This document shows positions 50,519-60,496 of a stretch of 64,000 nucleotides of DNA, piece by piece. Below the pieces are notes generated by a model that did not search any database, was not told the origin of the DNA, and saw only the letters and a list, made by a program, of their open reading frames with translations. Position 1 is the stretch's first letter. Each line of letters opens with the position of its first letter. Origin of the DNA: Bacillota bacterium (GTDB taxonomy: Bacteria; Bacillota; Clostridia; Lachnospirales; Lachnospiraceae); NCBI GenBank assembly GCA_023439125.1, contig JAEXOU010000006.1:62001-126000 (forward strand), read 5' to 3'. The position numbers and the translations under genes are program-made.

Positions 50519-53500
50519 ATGTACGAAAAAGTGTCGACGAATATGAACTTCGTAGAAAGAGAACGAGAAGTTCTAAAATTTTGGAAAGAAAACGATATTT
50601 TTGAAAAGAGTATTGAGGAACGTAAGAAGGGTGAGACATTTACGTTTTATGACGGTCCTCCTACTGCAAATGGTAAACCTCATATCGGACATGTTTTAAC
50701 ACGTGTTATCAAGGATATGATACCAAGATATCGTACAATGAAAGGTTATGAAGTTCCTAGAAAAGCAGGCTGGGATACTCATGGTCTTCCAGTTGAACTT
50801 GAAGTTGAGAAGCTACTTGGTCTTGACGGAAAAGAACAGATTGAACAGTATGGTTTAGAACCATTTATTAAGAATTGTAAGGAAAGTGTTTGGAAGTATC
50901 AAGGCATGTGGGAAGATTTTTCTGGTATCGTTGGATATTGGGCTGATATGGATCATCCATATGTTACTTACCACAATGACTATATAGAATCTATATGGTG
51001 GTCGTTAAAGAAAATTTGGGAAAAGGGATTATTATATAAAGGATATAAAATTGTTCCATACTGTCCGCGTTGTGGAACTCCTCTTTCTTCTCATGAAGTA
51101 TCCCAAGGATATAAAGATGTGAAAGAAAAATCAGTAATCGCTAAATTCCGTATAAAGGATATTGAGAATGAATTTATTTTAGCATGGACAACAACACCTT
51201 GGACACTTCCATCTAACGTTGCACTTTGTGTAAACCCGAATGAGACTTATGTAAAAGTTAAAGTTGGTGTTAATGCAAAGGGTGATGTTGTTAAGGTAAC
51301 AAATGGTGAGGAAGAAGCTGATGAGAAAAATACAGTAGTACGTACCGAGTATTACTACTTAGCAGAAGCTTTAACTTCTGTTATAGAAGGCGACTTTGAA
51401 ATCATTGAGACGATGACCGGTAAAGACTTAGAATACAAAGAGTACGAACCTTTATTCGACTATGCAATGAATAAAGCGGATGGCACAAGAAATGAAAACG
51501 CAAACCGTGATAATATCAGTGGTAAGAAAGCATTTTATGTAACTTGTGATACGTATGTAACATTAACAGATGGTACTGGTGTTGTTCATATCGCTCCTGC
51601 ATTTGGTGAAGATGATGCTAACGTTGGCCGTAGATACGATTTACCATTTGTTCAGTTAGTTGATGAAAAAGGTGAGATGAAACCAGAAGTAACTGATTTT
51701 GCTGGTCTTTTCTGTAAGAAGGCCGATGAAGGTGTATTAAAGAAGCTAGCTGAGACAAATCAATTATTCAAGGTGCTTAAATTTGAGCATAGTTATCCAT
51801 TCTGCTGGAGATGTGATACACCATTAATCTACTATGCTAGAGAATCTTGGTTTATTAAGATGACTGCAGTGAAGGATCAATTAATTGCCAATAACAATAC
51901 AATCAATTGGATTCCAGAAACAATCGGTAAAGGACGTTTTGGTAATTGGTTAGAGAACATTCAGGATTGGGGTATTAGCCGTAATCGTTACTGGGGTACT
52001 CCATTAAATGTTTGGACTTGTGAATGCGGTAAGATGCATTCCATCGGAAGTATTGAAGAGTTAAAATCAATGTCTCATAACTGTCCAGAGGATATTGAAT
52101 TGCATAGACCATACATTGATAATGTTACAATCACTTGTCCTGACTGTGGTAAGGAGATGCACCGTGTTCCAGAGGTGATTGACTGCTGGTATGATTCAGG
52201 TGCAATGCCATTTGCTCAGCATCACTACCCTTTTGAGAATAAAGATAAATTTGAAGCGCAGTTCCCTGCTGACTTTATCTCAGAGGCAGTTGACCAAACA
52301 AGAGGTTGGTTCTATACGTTACTTGCAGTTTCTACATTAATCTTTGACAAAGCGCCATATAAGAATGTTATCGTTCTTGGTCATGTTCAGGATGAGAACG
52401 GTCAAAAGATGAGTAAGTCGAAAGGTAACGCAGTTGATCCTATGGAAGCACTCAATGAGTATGGTGCAGATGCAATTCGTTGGTACTTCTATATCAACTC
52501 TGCTCCTTGGTTACCAAACCGTTTCCACGGTAAAGCGGTAGTAGAAGGACAGCGTAAATTCATGGGCACTTTATGGAATACGTATGCATTCTTTGTGCTA
52601 TATGCAAATATTGATAATTTTGACGCAACGAAGTATAAATTGGAGTATGATAAGCTACCTGTTATGGATAAATGGTTATTATCCAAATTAAATACTGTAG
52701 TTAAGTCAGTTGATGAGAATTTATGGAACTATAAGATTCCTGAAACTGCAAGAGCACTTCAAGATTTTGTAGATGAATTAAGTAACTGGTATGTTCGTCG
52801 TGGTCGTGAGCGTTTCTGGGCAAAGGGAATGGAGCAAGATAAGATTAATGCTTACATGACACTTTATACAGCACTTGTAACAATTGCGAAAGCTGCAGCA
52901 CCTATGATTCCATTTATGACAGATGACATTTATCGTAATCTTGTTTGTAGCATCGATAAGACAGCTCCAATCAGTGTTCATTTATGTGATTTTCCTAAAT
53001 ACGATGAGAATCTAATTGATACTCAGTTAGAAAAGGATATGGAAGATGTTCTTGATATTGTTGTTCTTGGTCGTGCTTGTAGAAATACATCTAATATTAA
53101 GCAAAGACAACCAATCAATACAATGTATGTAAAAGCTGAAATCACTCATACGCTAGCTGATGGAAGCGTTGTTGAAGGAATGTCAGATTTCTATAAAGAA
53201 ATCATTGCAGATGAGCTAAATGTAAAGAATGTCATTTTTACATCAGATGTGCGTAATTTCACCACATACACATTCAAACCTCAGTTAAAGACTCTTGGAC
53301 GTCGCTTTGGCAGTAAGTTAAATGCACTAAAAGAAATACTTCTTAACTTAGATGGCAATGTGGCAATGGATGAAATCAATGAGAAGGGTACTTTAACAAT
53401 CAATCTTGATGGTGTTGATGAAGTACTTGAAAAAGATGACTTATTAATTGATGCTGTTCAGATGGAAGGTTATGTAACAGATAGTGATTATGGTATTACT

Positions 53501-53788
53501 GTAGTGCTTGATACCAATCTTACGGAAGAATTAATCGAAGAGGGTTTTGTACGTGAAGTAATTAGTAAGATTCAGACAATGCGTAAGGATGCCGGTTTTG
53601 AAGTAATGGACCACATTACGGTATCTGTAGTTGGGAATGCAAAAATAGAAGAAGTTGTTAAGAACAATGAAGAGGAAATCTGTTCTGTAGTTCTTGCAGA
53701 CGAAGTTGTTTATGATAAGACAGTAGGTTTCGTGAAGGAATGGAATTTAAACGGTGAGGATGTAACCTTAGCAGTGGAAAAGAGATAA
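50519..53788 (+). CDS. ileS: Isoleucyl-tRNA synthetase
   Basis: 1,089-aa class I synthetase. HIGH-type signature GKPHIGHVLT, KMSKSKGNAVDP, the CP1 editing domain around TTTPWTLPSNVALCV and GTGVVHIAPAFGEDD, and a zinc-like cysteine set (CPRCGTPL; CPDCGKEM). The length and overall form match the longer (type 2) IleS, which is mupirocin-tolerant in known cases; this is an inference. AGAGAAGGAGTGAAGAT precedes the ATG. It is transcribed through the Ile T-box with the NUDIX gene. It ends at the terminator at 53825. Confidence 0.95.
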   Translation: MYEKVSTNMNFVEREREVLKFWKENDIFEKSIEERKKGETFTFYDGPPTANGKPHIGHVLTRVIKDMIPRYRTMKGYEVPRKAGWDTHGLPVELEVEKLLGLDGKEQIEQYGLEPFIKNCKESVWKYQGMWEDFSGIVGYWADMDHPYVTYHNDYIESIWWSLKKIWEKGLLYKGYKIVPYCPRCGTPLSSHEVSQGYKDVKEKSVIAKFRIKDIENEFILAWTTTPWTLPSNVALCVNPNETYVKVKVGVNAKGDVVKVTNGEEEADEKNTVVRTEYYYLAEALTSVIEGDFEIIETMTGKDLEYKEYEPLFDYAMNKADGTRNENANRDNISGKKAFYVTCDTYVTLTDGTGVVHIAPAFGEDDANVGRRYDLPFVQLVDEKGEMKPEVTDFAGLFCKKADEGVLKKLAETNQLFKVLKFEHSYPFCWRCDTPLIYYARESWFIKMTAVKDQLIANNNTINWIPETIGKGRFGNWLENIQDWGISRNRYWGTPLNVWTCECGKMHSIGSIEELKSMSHNCPEDIELHRPYIDNVTITCPDCGKEMHRVPEVIDCWYDSGAMPFAQHHYPFENKDKFEAQFPADFISEAVDQTRGWFYTLLAVSTLIFDKAPYKNVIVLGHVQDENGQKMSKSKGNAVDPMEALNEYGADAIRWYFYINSAPWLPNRFHGKAVVEGQRKFMGTLWNTYAFFVLYANIDNFDATKYKLEYDKLPVMDKWLLSKLNTVVKSVDENLWNYKIPETARALQDFVDELSNWYVRRGRERFWAKGMEQDKINAYMTLYTALVTIAKAAAPMIPFMTDDIYRNLVCSIDKTAPISVHLCDFPKYDENLIDTQLEKDMEDVLDIVVLGRACRNTSNIKQRQPINTMYVKAEITHTLADGSVVEGMSDFYKEIIADELNVKNVIFTSDVRNFTTYTFKPQLKTLGRRFGSKLNALKEILLNLDGNVAMDEINEKGTLTINLDGVDEVLEKDDLLIDAVQMEGYVTDSDYGITVVLDTNLTEELIEEGFVREVISKIQTMRKDAGFEVMDHITVSVVGNAKIEEVVKNNEEEICSVVLADEVVYDKTVGFVKEWNLNGEDVTLAVEKR

Positions 53789-53824
53789 TTAACATTCTTT
53801 GAAAGGTACATGAATTATGATAGG

Positions 53825-53874
53825 CTCCTTTTATTGCAGCTAGACGAAAAACTAGTGCAATAAAGGGAGTTTTT
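53825..53874 (+). terminator. Terminator after ileS
   Basis: 14-bp stem CTCCTTTTATTGCA / TGCAATAAAGGGAG (one G-U pair) with inner CTAG/CTAG, followed by five T. Confidence 0.8.
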
Positions 53875-53968
53875 CATTTAAACCAAAAAAAACTTTAAGT
53901 TCCACTGGAAAAAAGGTATAATAAACAATGTACTAGTCTGTTTTGAATCAATATCAGAGAGGTTATTT

Positions 53969-55054
53969 ATGGAAAAAGTGGAACATATAAGTGAATACTA
54001 TACTTGCTTAGAGTCAATACAACGTAAATTTGATAAATATGCAAGAAAACATCCTGTAAACACTGAGAGCATAGAAGCCTATGAAAACTGGGCAACAAAA
54101 GCAAGAGAGAACTTAGGGGACTTGTTGGGTCTAGATAAGATGGAGGAATGTGAGCTAGATACGCAGATTTTAGAAACTGTAGAGCTGGAAGGTAAGATGA
54201 GGCGTGAAAAGGTTCTTATTCAAGTGGAGCCAGATGTTTATATGCCATTTTATATCATTTATCCATCCAAAGATATACAAAAATACATAGGTACAGAACA
54301 AAATAAAAAACCAGCTTGTATGATTGCTGCTCATGGACATCAAGGTGGTGGAAAGGAATCCATTGCTGGACGTAGTGAGATTCCTGCTGTTGCAGAGGCA
54401 ATAAAGAAGTTTCATTATGATTATGGATTGCAATTAGCGAAACAAGGTTATATTGTTATCTGTCCAGATGCACGTGGATATGCCCAACGGCGCGAGCAAG
54501 CGTTTCAAAATGATGAGGAGACAAGCTATTTAGCTGGGACATGTTATCATCTTTCTCATATGGCAGAACCTCTTGGAATGACGGTTATGGGTATGCTTGT
54601 ATGGGATTTAATGAGATTAGTTGATTATGTATATGAACGGGAAGAGTTTGATGTTACTGAACTTGGTCTTATTGGATTCTCAGGTGGTGGAATGCAAACA
54701 TTATATACTGCAGCATTGGACGAGCGAATTCAAAAGATTGTTATTAGTGGCTATTTTTATGGGTTTAAAGACTCTCATTTATTATTAAATGGCAACTGTA
54801 ACTGCAATTATGTACCTCGTCTTTGGGAATCATATGACTGTGGTGATATTGGTGCCTTATTAGCACCTCGGCAGGTGATCGTACAGAGTTGTAAAGAGGA
54901 TCACTTAAATGGCCCAAGAGGAATTAATAACGTGATTGAGCAATTAGAGATTATGAATGAGGCCTTTTCTTTATATGGTGCACAGGAAAACCTTAGAGTT
55001 GACCTTAGAGAGGGAGGACATTGCTTCCATCCAGAAATCTTAGGAATAATATAG
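53969..55054 (+). CDS. Alpha/beta hydrolase, esterase-like
   Basis: 361-aa enzyme of the dienelactone hydrolase/acetyl-esterase type. The nucleophile elbow is GFSGGG (GxSxG). AAHGHQGGGKESIAG carries the oxyanion region, VICPDARGYAQR is a typical strand-loop, and GGHCFHP near the C-terminus gives the His of the triad. No signal peptide is present, so it is intracellular. AGAGAGGTT precedes the ATG. Possible role: deacetylation of imported plant oligosaccharides, suggested only by the family. It stands alone between two terminator or leader regions. Confidence 0.85.
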   Translation: MEKVEHISEYYTCLESIQRKFDKYARKHPVNTESIEAYENWATKARENLGDLLGLDKMEECELDTQILETVELEGKMRREKVLIQVEPDVYMPFYIIYPSKDIQKYIGTEQNKKPACMIAAHGHQGGGKESIAGRSEIPAVAEAIKKFHYDYGLQLAKQGYIVICPDARGYAQRREQAFQNDEETSYLAGTCYHLSHMAEPLGMTVMGMLVWDLMRLVDYVYEREEFDVTELGLIGFSGGGMQTLYTAALDERIQKIVISGYFYGFKDSHLLLNGNCNCNYVPRLWESYDCGDIGALLAPRQVIVQSCKEDHLNGPRGINNVIEQLEIMNEAFSLYGAQENLRVDLREGGHCFHPEILGII

Positions 55055-55364
55055 TAGTAAATAAACCCTTGTATGGAATACTTATGAAATATGACTATTG
55101 AAGATTCAACAAACATGATGGTATAATCATGGTATTATTTTGCCTTTGTGAGTATGATGGAAGATACTAAAATTCATAAGACATTGAAGTACAATATGCC
55201 AAAGGTTAATGGTACGCGAAAAGAAAAGAATTTTATAATCATTTGGTCAGTCGATTATCAAGTAGTGATTGTTGTTTGGTAGCACTGTAGTGTGATATTA
55301 GTATTGGTGTGATGATATCAATGACTGAATTGTTATGAATCTTTTAATTCAAGGAGGAATATGA
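55055..55364 (+). other. Intergenic leader of glgP
   Basis: No gene is seen. TTGAAG (55098-55103), an 18-base spacer and TATAAT (55122-55127) form a probable promoter, giving an untranslated leader of about 230 bases. It contains a weak inverted pair around TTTGCCTTTG and CCAAAGG. I see no known riboswitch. Confidence 0.5.
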
Positions 55365-57815
55365 ATGAATATCAATAAAAAAGAATTCCGCGAAGATGTT
55401 GAGAATTATTTAAAGAATCTCTTTCGCAGAAATGTCGAGGAAGCATCACAGCAACAAATTTTCCAAGCAGTTGCATATGCAATAAAAGATGTTATTGTTG
55501 AAAATTGGATGGAAACACATAAGAGATTCCAAGAGGAGGACGCAAAAGTAGTGTATTACCTCTCAATGGAGTTTCTAATGGGGCGTGCATTGGGAAATAT
55601 CATTATAAATTTAAGAGCTGATAAAGTCGTACGTGAGGTACTTGATGAACTAGGTTTAGACTTAAACATCATAGAGGATTTAGAACCAGATGCAGCATTA
55701 GGAAATGGTGGTTTAGGAAGATTAGCTGCATGCTTTTTAGATTCTTTAGCAACACTCAATTATCCTGCTTATGGTTGCGGAATACGTTATAAATACGGAA
55801 TGTTTGAGCAAAAAATTAAAAATGGCTACCAGGTAGAGGTTCCAGACAACTGGTTAAAAAATGGGAATCCATTTGAGATGAAACGTGCAGAATACGCTCA
55901 AGAAGTGCGATTTGGTGGATACGTTCGTGTGATTAAGGATGAGAATGGAAGAGAACGCTTTGTGCAAGAGAATTACTCGTCTGTACTTGCGGTACCATAT
56001 GATTTGCCAGTAGTAGGTTACGGGAACAATGTTGTTGATACATTAAGAATCTGGGATGCAGAAGCAATTAACACATTTAACTTAGAGTCATTTGACAAGG
56101 GAGATTATCAAAAGGCTGTTGAACAGGAGAATCTTGCACGAACAATATGTGAAGTACTTTATCCTAATGATAATCATTATGCAGGAAAAGAGTTACGTTT
56201 AAAACAGCAGTATTTCTTCGTTTCAGCAAGTATTCAACGTGCTGTTACGAAATATATGGAGCAGCATACGGATATCCATAAGCTTCATGAAAAAGTTTGC
56301 TTTCAGCTAAATGATACACATCCAACAGTAACTATTCCAGAGTTAATGAGAATACTTATGGATGATTACTATTTAACATGGGATGAAGCGTGGGAAGTAA
56401 CTACAAAAACATGTGCGTATACGAATCATACAATCATGTCAGAAGCGCTTGAAAAGTGGCCACAGGAATTGTTCCAAAAACTATTACCACGTATTTATCA
56501 AATCGTTGAAGAGATAAATCATAGATTTATCGATCAAATTAAGGATAAATATCCAGGAAATCAAAAGAAAATTGAAAATATGGCAATTATGTATGGTGGG
56601 CAAATTAGAATGGCAAACCTTGCGATTGTTGCAGGATTTTCGGTGAATGGGGTTGCACAGTTGCACACTGAAATCTTAAAAGAGCAACAATTAAAAGATT
56701 TTTACGAATTATGGCCAGAGAAATTTAATAATAAAACGAATGGAATTACTCAAAGAAGATTTTTACTTCATGGCAATCCGGAGTTAGCAGAATGGGTTAC
56801 AAAGAGAATTGGAGATGGATGGATTACAGATTTGTCTGTTATGGATAATCTCCTACCATATGCTAATTCACAAGAGGCTCAAAAGGAATTTATGCAAATC
56901 AAATTTAATAATAAAGTGAGATTAGCTGAGTACATTAAAAAGCATAATAAAATTGATGTTAATCCAAACTCAATTTTTGATGTTCAAGTAAAAAGATTAC
57001 ATGAGTATAAACGTCAGTTGCTTAACATATTACATGTCATGTATCTCTACAATCAACTAAAAGAGAATCCATCAATGGAATTTATACCTCGTACATTTAT
57101 CTTTGGTGCCAAGGCATCTGCAGGTTATCGACGTGCGAAATCTATTATAAAGCTGATTAATAGTGTTGGAGATGTTGTAAATAACGATTTATCAATCCAG
57201 GGTAAAATTAAAGTCGTATTTATTGAGAATTATCGAGTTTCCAATGCAGAATTAATTTTTGCGGCAGCAGATGTTTCGGAACAGATTTCGACTGCAAGTA
57301 AAGAAGCTTCAGGAACTGGTAATATGAAGTTTATGCTCAATGGGGCAATCACATTAGGAACGATGGATGGAGCAAATGTTGAGATTGTAGAAGAAGCTGG
57401 AGCTGAAAATGAAATCATCTTTGGATTAAGTTCAGATGAAGTAATCGCATATGAGCAAAATGGAAATTACCATCCGAGAGATATTTACGAGTCAGATTGT
57501 GAGATTAAGAAGGTAGTAAACCAGCTAATCGATGGTACTTATTCTTCTGATAACCATGAGCTTTTTAGAGAAATATATGACTCGTTGCTTGATTCGAATG
57601 GATATGAACGAGCAGATCAGTATTTTATATTAAAGGACTTCCGTGCTTATGCAGAAGCACAAAAAAGAGTGGAGCAGGCGTATAAGGATTCATTAGGATG
57701 GGCAAAATCAGCAATAATTAATGTTGCGAAGAGTGGAAAATTTTCTTCGGATCGAACAATTGAAGAATACGTGAAAGATATCTGGCATCTTGAGAAGGTT
57801 CAAGTTCAGGTGTGA
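55365..57815 (+). CDS. glgP: Glycogen/maltodextrin phosphorylase
   Basis: 816-aa enzyme cutting alpha-1,4-glucan with phosphate to release glucose 1-phosphate. YYLSMEFLMGRALGN and EPDAALGNGGLGRLAACF are N-terminal hallmarks. The pyridoxal-phosphate lysine lies in SGTGNMKFMLNGA, with MDGANVEI nearby. VKRLHEYKRQLLNILHVM is the conserved central helix. Length is normal. CAAGGAGGAATATGA precedes the ATG. Cca follows 15 bases after. It mobilises storage polysaccharide, compatible with a spore-former accumulating glycogen or granulose. Confidence 0.96.
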   Translation: MNINKKEFREDVENYLKNLFRRNVEEASQQQIFQAVAYAIKDVIVENWMETHKRFQEEDAKVVYYLSMEFLMGRALGNIIINLRADKVVREVLDELGLDLNIIEDLEPDAALGNGGLGRLAACFLDSLATLNYPAYGCGIRYKYGMFEQKIKNGYQVEVPDNWLKNGNPFEMKRAEYAQEVRFGGYVRVIKDENGRERFVQENYSSVLAVPYDLPVVGYGNNVVDTLRIWDAEAINTFNLESFDKGDYQKAVEQENLARTICEVLYPNDNHYAGKELRLKQQYFFVSASIQRAVTKYMEQHTDIHKLHEKVCFQLNDTHPTVTIPELMRILMDDYYLTWDEAWEVTTKTCAYTNHTIMSEALEKWPQELFQKLLPRIYQIVEEINHRFIDQIKDKYPGNQKKIENMAIMYGGQIRMANLAIVAGFSVNGVAQLHTEILKEQQLKDFYELWPEKFNNKTNGITQRRFLLHGNPELAEWVTKRIGDGWITDLSVMDNLLPYANSQEAQKEFMQIKFNNKVRLAEYIKKHNKIDVNPNSIFDVQVKRLHEYKRQLLNILHVMYLYNQLKENPSMEFIPRTFIFGAKASAGYRRAKSIIKLINSVGDVVNNDLSIQGKIKVVFIENYRVSNAELIFAAADVSEQISTASKEASGTGNMKFMLNGAITLGTMDGANVEIVEEAGAENEIIFGLSSDEVIAYEQNGNYHPRDIYESDCEIKKVVNQLIDGTYSSDNHELFREIYDSLLDSNGYERADQYFILKDFRAYAEAQKRVEQAYKDSLGWAKSAIINVAKSGKFSSDRTIEEYVKDIWHLEKVQVQV

Positions 57816-57830
57816 GAGGATAAGTAAGAA

Positions 57831-59186
57831 ATGAAGATAGAACTACCGTCAAAGGTGAATCAAATAATAAAAAAGTTGCAGTCCGCCGGCTATGAAGCAT
57901 ATGCAGTAGGCGGCTGCATACGAGATTCCATCTTAAAAAGGAGCCCTGAGGACTGGGATATTACAACCTCAGCGACTCCTTATCAAGTAAAGGAGTTATT
58001 TGAAAGAATTATTGATACCGGAATTCAACATGGTACAGTAACAGTTTTACTTGGAAAAGAAGGTTTCGAGGTTACGACTTATCGTGTCGATGGTGAATAT
58101 GAGGATAATCGTCATCCTAAGCAGGTTGAATTTACGAACCAGCTTTTGGAGGACTTAAAACGACGCGATTTTACAATCAATGCTATGGCGTATAATGAGA
58201 TTGATGGCCTGGTTGATGCCTTTAACGGATTATGTGATTTAAAAGAAAAGAAAGTTAGATGTGTTGGAAGTGCAAGAGAACGATTTGATGAAGATGCTTT
58301 ACGTATTTTAAGGGCGATTCGCTTTTCAGCACAACTCGATTTTTCAATTGAAGAAGATACGTTACTTGCTGTAAAGGAAAAAGCCGAGAATTTGAAGAAT
58401 ATCAGTGCAGAACGCATTAGAGAGGAACTAAATAAGCTATTATTGAGTGATCATCCAAAGAAACTACTTGTGGTACATGCAACTAAAATCTCAGATGTAA
58501 TACTTCCAGAATTAAATGAGATGTTATCTTGTGAACAGGAGAACCATCATCATATCTATACGGTCGGAATGCATTCTTTAGAGGCATTAAGTTTTTTCTC
58601 TAAGAAAAATCCATTTAGTTCTGAAAAATATTCAAAAAAGCAACAGTTAATATTACGATGGGCAATTTTGTTACATGATGTTGCGAAACCTTCGACAAAA
58701 GTTATAGGAAAAGATAAGGAAGGTCATTTTTATGGACATGAAGCAAAAGGTGCTGTTATGGCAAAGCAAATTTTGCAACGTTTAAAATTTGATAATGAAA
58801 CGATAAATTATGTTTATAAGCTAATTAATTATCATGACTATCGTTATAACCTAACAATGCATGATATGAGAAAGGCGATGAATATAATAGGAGCTGACCT
58901 AATGGAAATGCTTTTTGAAGTTCAGCTTGCGGATATCATGGCTCAAAATCCAGAGTTTCGTCCATCTAAAATTGAAAATTTAAGCGAAGCACAAAAGCTT
59001 TATCGAAAAGTAATTGAGAATGGTGAATGTGTTAACCTAAAAATGCTTGCAGTGAATGGTCAAGACCTAATACAGGCAGGATATCAACCTGGAAAAGCAA
59101 TTGGAGATAAGCTGAATGTACTATTAGAGAAGGTATTAGAGAATCCAGATTTAAATACAAAGGACTCTTTATTAAAATTATTATAG
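57831..59186 (+). CDS. cca: CCA-adding tRNA nucleotidyltransferase with HD domain
   Basis: 451-aa class II nucleotidyltransferase that adds or repairs the 3'-CCA of tRNA. AYAVGGCIRDSIL and EDWDITTSA hold the metal-binding Asp residues. RRDFTINAMAYN and FDEDALRILRAIRFSAQL follow, and a C-terminal HD domain (WAILLHDVAKPST; NYHDYRYN) is present. AGAGGATAAGTAAGA precedes the ATG. Clostridia usually have a single CCA enzyme, so this is probably it. It lies 15 bases after glgP. No terminator is evident before the spore-kinase-like gene. Confidence 0.92.
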   Translation: MKIELPSKVNQIIKKLQSAGYEAYAVGGCIRDSILKRSPEDWDITTSATPYQVKELFERIIDTGIQHGTVTVLLGKEGFEVTTYRVDGEYEDNRHPKQVEFTNQLLEDLKRRDFTINAMAYNEIDGLVDAFNGLCDLKEKKVRCVGSARERFDEDALRILRAIRFSAQLDFSIEEDTLLAVKEKAENLKNISAERIREELNKLLLSDHPKKLLVVHATKISDVILPELNEMLSCEQENHHHIYTVGMHSLEALSFFSKKNPFSSEKYSKKQQLILRWAILLHDVAKPSTKVIGKDKEGHFYGHEAKGAVMAKQILQRLKFDNETINYVYKLINYHDYRYNLTMHDMRKAMNIIGADLMEMLFEVQLADIMAQNPEFRPSKIENLSEAQKLYRKVIENGECVNLKMLAVNGQDLIQAGYQPGKAIGDKLNVLLEKVLENPDLNTKDSLLKLL

Positions 59187-59312
59187 AAAAATTGCTTATT
59201 GTATATTATTTTTTCAAAACTTAGCATGATTTCATTTTTTTTCTCATATGATTAGAAAGAAACTCCCTCTAGACGTTTTGGGGAGTATGTATTTTAGTCG
59301 GAGGGATGAAAC

Positions 59313-60356
59313 GTGGAGGATAGATGCCAAGAGGTACTTCAAAGGTATGAATTCAGAATTTTTAATATTTGTCGCACTCGTGGTGCATACGTATTAGAAA
59401 CGGATCAAGGGCTGAAACTGCTCTGCGCTTTTGAGGGTAGTGATAATCGGCTTGAGTTTGAAGATTCTATAAAACAGCAAATCAATGCATGTGGTTATGA
59501 TAATTTAGATCTATTTGTACGCAATAGTCAAGGAACCGTAATTACTACGAACTCAGTAGGTGAAAAGTTCTTTATAAAAGAATGGTTTAATGGAGAAGAA
59601 TGTAGTCTTAAGAAGGAAGACAAGGTATTATTAGCTGTTAAGAATCTGGCAAAGCTTCATTCTATCATGGATCATATGCAACTAACACCAGAGCAAAAGC
59701 AAAGCTATGCTCAGGATAATATGATGACAACTCTTGAGAAACGTACAAGAGAGTTGAAACGGGTAAAAAGTTATATCAGAGAGAGAAAACAAAAGAGTGA
59801 ATTCGAAGTTTATTATCTTAGCGTATGTGAGAACTTCTATAAGGATGCATTAAGAGCAATTGAGATATTAAGGGAGATTCCATATCAGGAGTTACTAACT
59901 CAAGCGCTAGACCAAGGAATGGTATGTCATGGTAGCTATACGTATCATAACATCTTTATCCTAAATCAACCAGCTAACGATATTCTTTGTAAAGCAGCCC
60001 AGATTTCTGAGGAGGATTTCGTCGCCACCACCAATTTTGAGAAAGCAGAATGTGGTCTACAGATTATGGACCTCTATTATTTTATTCGTAAAGCAATGGA
60101 GAAGAATGATTGGAACCTCGAACTTGGATTAAAGATCGTAGATCAATATAAAAATGAGCATGGGCTTTCTCAACAAGAGCTTAAATTTCTTTATGTTTTA
60201 CTTTTGTATCCAGAAAAATTTTGGAAGATAACAAATTATTACTATAACAATAAGAAATCTTGGATTCCACAAAAAAATGTTCAAAAACTTCAGATTATTG
60301 GCAATCAGGTTGAGGGCAAGAAGAAGTTTCTAGAGAGATTTTTACAAGTTGATTAA
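59313..60356 (+). CDS. CotS-like spore coat / aminoglycoside-phosphotransferase-fold protein
   Basis: 347-aa protein of the CotS/CotI family (kinase-like fold). FRIFNICRTRGAYVLETDQG forms the nucleotide-binding strands, KFFIKEWFNGEECSL the hinge region, and VCHGSYTYHNIFI the catalytic loop. In that loop the usual catalytic Asp (HxDxxxxN) is Ser, so activity is doubtful. The start is GTG 59313, preceded by GGAGGGATGAAAC. Family knowledge: CotS proteins sit in the spore coat. The call supports a spore-forming host. The C-terminal ~100 residues are helical and typical. Confidence 0.82.
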   Translation: MEDRCQEVLQRYEFRIFNICRTRGAYVLETDQGLKLLCAFEGSDNRLEFEDSIKQQINACGYDNLDLFVRNSQGTVITTNSVGEKFFIKEWFNGEECSLKKEDKVLLAVKNLAKLHSIMDHMQLTPEQKQSYAQDNMMTTLEKRTRELKRVKSYIRERKQKSEFEVYYLSVCENFYKDALRAIEILREIPYQELLTQALDQGMVCHGSYTYHNIFILNQPANDILCKAAQISEEDFVATTNFEKAECGLQIMDLYYFIRKAMEKNDWNLELGLKIVDQYKNEHGLSQQELKFLYVLLLYPEKFWKITNYYYNNKKSWIPQKNVQKLQIIGNQVEGKKKFLERFLQVD

Positions 60357-60378
60357 CTAAAATATTTCAATTATAATG

Positions 60379-60405
60379 AAGGTGTATCCATTGATACACC
60401 TTTTT
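60379..60405 (+). terminator. Terminator after the CotS-like gene
   Basis: AAGGTGTATC-CATT-GATACACCTT (60379-60402) followed by TTT. Confidence 0.8.
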
Positions 60406-60496
60406 GCATGTAATAAGAGAATTTTTGAAATTCCTATTGCATGAAAAACTACAGGATGCAGGAGAACACAATATAGAAATACTAAGAGGTAAAAAA

